From: Rhodospirillaceae bacterium
GTDB lineage: Bacteria; Pseudomonadota; Alphaproteobacteria; Rhodospirillales; Magnetovibrionaceae
Direction of reading: 5' to 3'
Length of the DNA: 8,372 nt
NCBI GenBank assembly: GCA_029883045.1
Contig: JAOUJU010000070.1
Span: 1 to 8,372 of the forward strand
Shown: positions 6,562-8,372 of the stretch, piece by piece
Layout of the letters: each line of letters begins with the position of its first letter
Numbering within the stretch: position 1 is the first letter of the stretch
Program-made: the position numbers and the translations under genes
The notes under the pieces: generated by a model
Databases searched by the model: none
What the model was told of the DNA's origin: nothing
The model's input: only the letters and a program-made list of their open reading frames with translations

Positions 6562-7404
6562 TTAAGCATCCATGCGGGCGTAAAGCTGTTGCAACAACTG
6601 GCCGGCCTGATAGCGGTTATCATCAGATTCAGAAATATCAAGAAAGTGCTTTAATGCCGATATGGCTTCATCAATATGATCAAGGCGTGAATATAAAATG
6701 CCTGCCTCGCGCCAAAGCTCGGCCTGGTTTGGCGCTATCATTAACATGCGTTCAATCGTGGCTAAGGCCGCATCGGTTTCAGCGGTGCGAAGATGTTGGT
6801 GTTTAATTTCACCTTGCAATTGCAACAATAGCCCACGGTTGCCGGTTTCAACTAAATGGCGGGGGCGAAGCTCGGTTTTATCGCCGAATAAATCTTTCAT
6901 GATTGCGCGCATGGCCGGGGCTTCTAGTTCTTGCCCACCTTCAAACGGATCAATCATTACCCGCCCGTTTGGTACCGTTACCCCGATTAATGGGCGTGGG
7001 GGGAAATCAATGGCCTCGGCAACAAGGCCAAGCGCCCGTGCAACGTGCAAATAAATAACACAAAGGGTTCCACCATTGCCGCGCCGGCTATCAATGGTAT
7101 GAATAAGGTTGGCACTTTGGTCGGTTTCAAACACATTGTATGTTCCGGCGTAGCCGTATCTTTTTGCCAGCACTTGTTCCATGCCTTCGCACACAAGATA
7201 AGGGTCAGATAATTTACCCGCAGCATAATTTTTTACATCGGTAACCAAACGTTCAAGGTGGCGGCGGTAACTGTTTAGGCGCACACCGCCCAACAGTTCG
7301 TGGGCTGCCAGCAAAAGCGCAGCCTCGGCAACGTTGATATCTTCGTCGCGTTGCTTTCCTATTTCACGAAGTGCGCGCGCAAGGTCAAGCTGCTGTGATG
7401 CCAT
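6562..7404 (-). CDS. SirB1-like protein: transglutaminase-like fold plus TPR
   Basis: The 280 residues match the SirB1 family: an N-terminal helical part, a Transglut_core2-type domain (about 40-160) and a C-terminal tetratricopeptide region (about 207-277). Marks of the family are KRYGYAGTYNVFETDQSANLIHTIDSRRGNGGTLCVIYLHVARALGL (about 81-127) and IDPFEGG (151-157). Family members usually read R-x-G-x-P-x-S-L and PGHF. Here these are SRRGNGGTLC, with Cys115, and FPPRPLIG (134-141), so the customary His is absent. The protein may therefore be a non-enzymatic scaffold; the biochemical role of the family is poorly known in any case. It has no signal peptide and is probably cytosolic. AAGGAT overlaps the stop of the upstream lipoprotein gene and sets the ATG at 7404, indicating translational coupling. 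Confidence 0.85.
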   Translation of the reverse strand: MASQQLDLARALREIGKQRDEDINVAEAALLLAAHELLGGVRLNSYRRHLERLVTDVKNYAAGKLSDPYLVCEGMEQVLAKRYGYAGTYNVFETDQSANLIHTIDSRRGNGGTLCVIYLHVARALGLVAEAIDFPPRPLIGVTVPNGRVMIDPFEGGQELEAPAMRAIMKDLFGDKTELRPRHLVETGNRGLLLQLQGEIKHQHLRTAETDAALATIERMLMIAPNQAELWREAGILYSRLDHIDEAISALKHFLDISESDDNRYQAGQLLQQLYARMDA

Positions 7405-7415
7405 TTATCATATCC

Positions 7416-7991
7416 TTACTTTATGCGAACATGACTGATTATATGTCTTACATATGAAATTGACCGAGCGTGGTTTTTAACTCGCTCCAATTCATCTTCA
7501 CTTTGGCTGATACCAATCAGATAAACAACCCCGCCCACTGTTTCAACCGCATAATTTATGGCCATTATGTTGTCATCAAAGGTCAGCTTTGATTGCAGTT
7601 GGCCCGTTATCCATGCATCGCGCGCGGTATTAATTATGCTGCTATCATCGGCAACAATAATTTCATTAATAACCTCTTTAACTCCGTCTGCTTGCCATGT
7701 CAGACGAACAGCATTGGTGCGTATATCTTCATTGCTAACGTGGCCGGTCAATAATACCCGCGCCTCATAGACCTCAATCCCGATGTCCATAAGAAGCTTG
7801 TGATCGAATTGCAAAAATTTATCTTTAATTTTGGTCGCAGTTTTAAGATCGCGGGCAACGCCATCTATTCCGCGTTCTTGGTATGCGGCAACACCAGCAG
7901 CGGCCCCAACGCCGATAACCGCACCAACAGGCGTGCACGCACCAAGATAAGAAGACAAAACAAAAACTGAAATCAATTTAAAATATTTCAA
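7416..7991 (-). CDS. dolP: Dual-BON-domain lipoprotein, DolP/YraP-like
   Basis: The N-terminus is a lipoprotein signal: two lysines, a hydrophobic stretch, then the lipobox LGAC with Cys19 as the predicted lipidated residue. Position +2 is Thr, not Asp, so by the E. coli Lol rule it should go to the outer membrane. A short glycine/alanine-rich segment (22-37) leads into two BON domains at about 50-113 and 121-190. This is the layout of DolP (YraP), which in E. coli binds anionic phospholipid and supports outer-membrane integrity and BAM function. Its 191 residues equal the E. coli length. E. coli dolP also lies near yraN, which supports the assignment. The start has only a weak GGAATAAG upstream. 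Confidence 0.88.
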   Translation of the reverse strand: MKYFKLISVFVLSSYLGACTPVGAVIGVGAAAGVAAYQERGIDGVARDLKTATKIKDKFLQFDHKLLMDIGIEVYEARVLLTGHVSNEDIRTNAVRLTWQADGVKEVINEIIVADDSSIINTARDAWITGQLQSKLTFDDNIMAINYAVETVGGVVYLIGISQSEDELERVKNHARSISYVRHIISHVRIK

Positions 7992-8125
7992 AAACTTATT
8001 CCCTAATCGTTGGCCGCTACATGCCAGCTCGCTGATATTATATTTTAATTTAATATATTTTTATGCATGGCAATTAATAAATCATAAAGTTAAGCATTTA
8101 TGGTTAGGTACAAGCAGAAATGGCG
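7992..8125 (-). promoter_or_regulatory. AT-rich gap between yraN and dolP; possible promoter
   Basis: The 134-base gap is extremely AT-rich at 8037-8100. Read on the minus strand it contains a perfect TATAAT (8037-8042), 45 bases upstream of the dolP start. No good -35 hexamer lies 16-18 bases further up; TTGCCA is 25 bases away, too far. The gap may give the dolP-sirB1-gshB genes a promoter separate from yraN. I see no convincing terminator for yraN here. Confidence 0.3.
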
Positions 8126-8372
8126 TTACCATCCCGGACGCCAAGCATCTACAATCAATTTTCCTGTAAAGATTCCGTTTGCAACGAAGGCATCAAACCT
8201 AATGTCGCTATCGGCAAATTTTGGATATTTTTTTAAAAAATGTTCGGCCGTGCGTTCAATGCGTTTTCGTTGGCCCGATGAAATGGCATAAAGGGCATCA
8301 TTTTTATTAGAGCGCATTTTTACCTCGATAAAACTTAATACTCCGCCCCGCGTGGCAATGATGTCTATTTCC
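8126..8372 (-). CDS. yraN: YraN-family (UPF0102) nuclease-fold protein, 5' part missing
   Basis: The frame stays open to the right edge of the window, so the gene lacks its start. The ATG at 8317 is internal: the 18 codons before it read EIDIIATRGGVLSFIEVK, which matches the YraN signature GEID-x-I-A...F-x-EVK. The Asp and the E-x-K pair correspond to the PD-(D/E)xK endonuclease fold to which UPF0102 belongs. About 81 residues are seen of a family usually near 120. The rest (SSGQRKRIERTAEHFLKKYP, then the strand DIRFDAFVANG) is typical, ending in AWRPGW. The cellular role is unproven. In many proteobacteria yraN lies next to rsmI, which would then be just beyond the edge. Confidence 0.92.
   Translation of the reverse strand, partial: EIDIIATRGGVLSFIEVKMRSNKNDALYAISSGQRKRIERTAEHFLKKYPKFADSDIRFDAFVANGIFTGKLIVDAWRPGW

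Noticed and set aside
8126..8317. 63-codon gene starting at the ATG at 8317
   Set aside because: The conserved YraN signature continues upstream of this ATG to the window edge; the true start is outside.
1..8372. Mobile element, prophage, defence island or CRISPR
   Set aside because: No transposase, integrase, phage gene, terminal inverted repeat or regularly spaced repeat array is visible; gene content is core metabolism and envelope.

Overview
The window looks like chromosomal DNA from an alphaproteobacterium of moderate to low GC content. The basis is the his-gene order hisA-hisF-hisE followed by a HIT-family gene, and a block with a YifB/ComM ATPase, glutathione synthetase, a dual-BON lipoprotein and a YraN-like protein, plus protein sequences that read as alphaproteobacterial. 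This placement is inference; no 16S or other marker is present. I see no tRNA, rRNA, CRISPR array, insertion sequence or prophage gene.

Layout. Positions 1-2128 (+ strand) hold the end of a histidine operon: the C-terminal part of hisA, complete hisF and hisE, then a HinT-type HIT hydrolase and a tiny cysteine-rich protein of the GDCCVxC type. A convergent gap of only 12 bases follows. From 2141 to 5029 (- strand) lie an MFS transporter and, upstream of it, a ComM/YifB-type AAA+ ATPase. Between them a 138-base gap carries two sets of short direct repeats and a G-rich leader, so the transporter probably has its own control region. Positions 5030-5357 are an AT-rich divergent intergenic region, followed by an unrecognised 72-codon + strand gene with a good ribosome binding site. 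From 5608 to the end (- strand), read in transcription order, come partial yraN, a dual-BON lipoprotein (DolP/YraP type), a SirB1-like transglutaminase-fold/TPR protein and gshB. The last three are separated by about 11-12 bases, with ribosome binding sites overlapping the preceding stop codons, so they are probably translated from one message.

How the genes fit together. HisA, HisF and HisE act in the middle and early steps of histidine synthesis. The - strand cluster pairs envelope maintenance (lipoprotein) and a nuclease-fold protein with glutathione synthesis. ComM-type ATPases process recombination intermediates during natural transformation. Most of the window is ordinary core genome. 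The parts that deserve a second look are the GDCCVxC protein, the SirB1-like protein that seems to lack the family's usual histidine, the repeat-rich leader of the transporter, and the orphan small gene beside comM.
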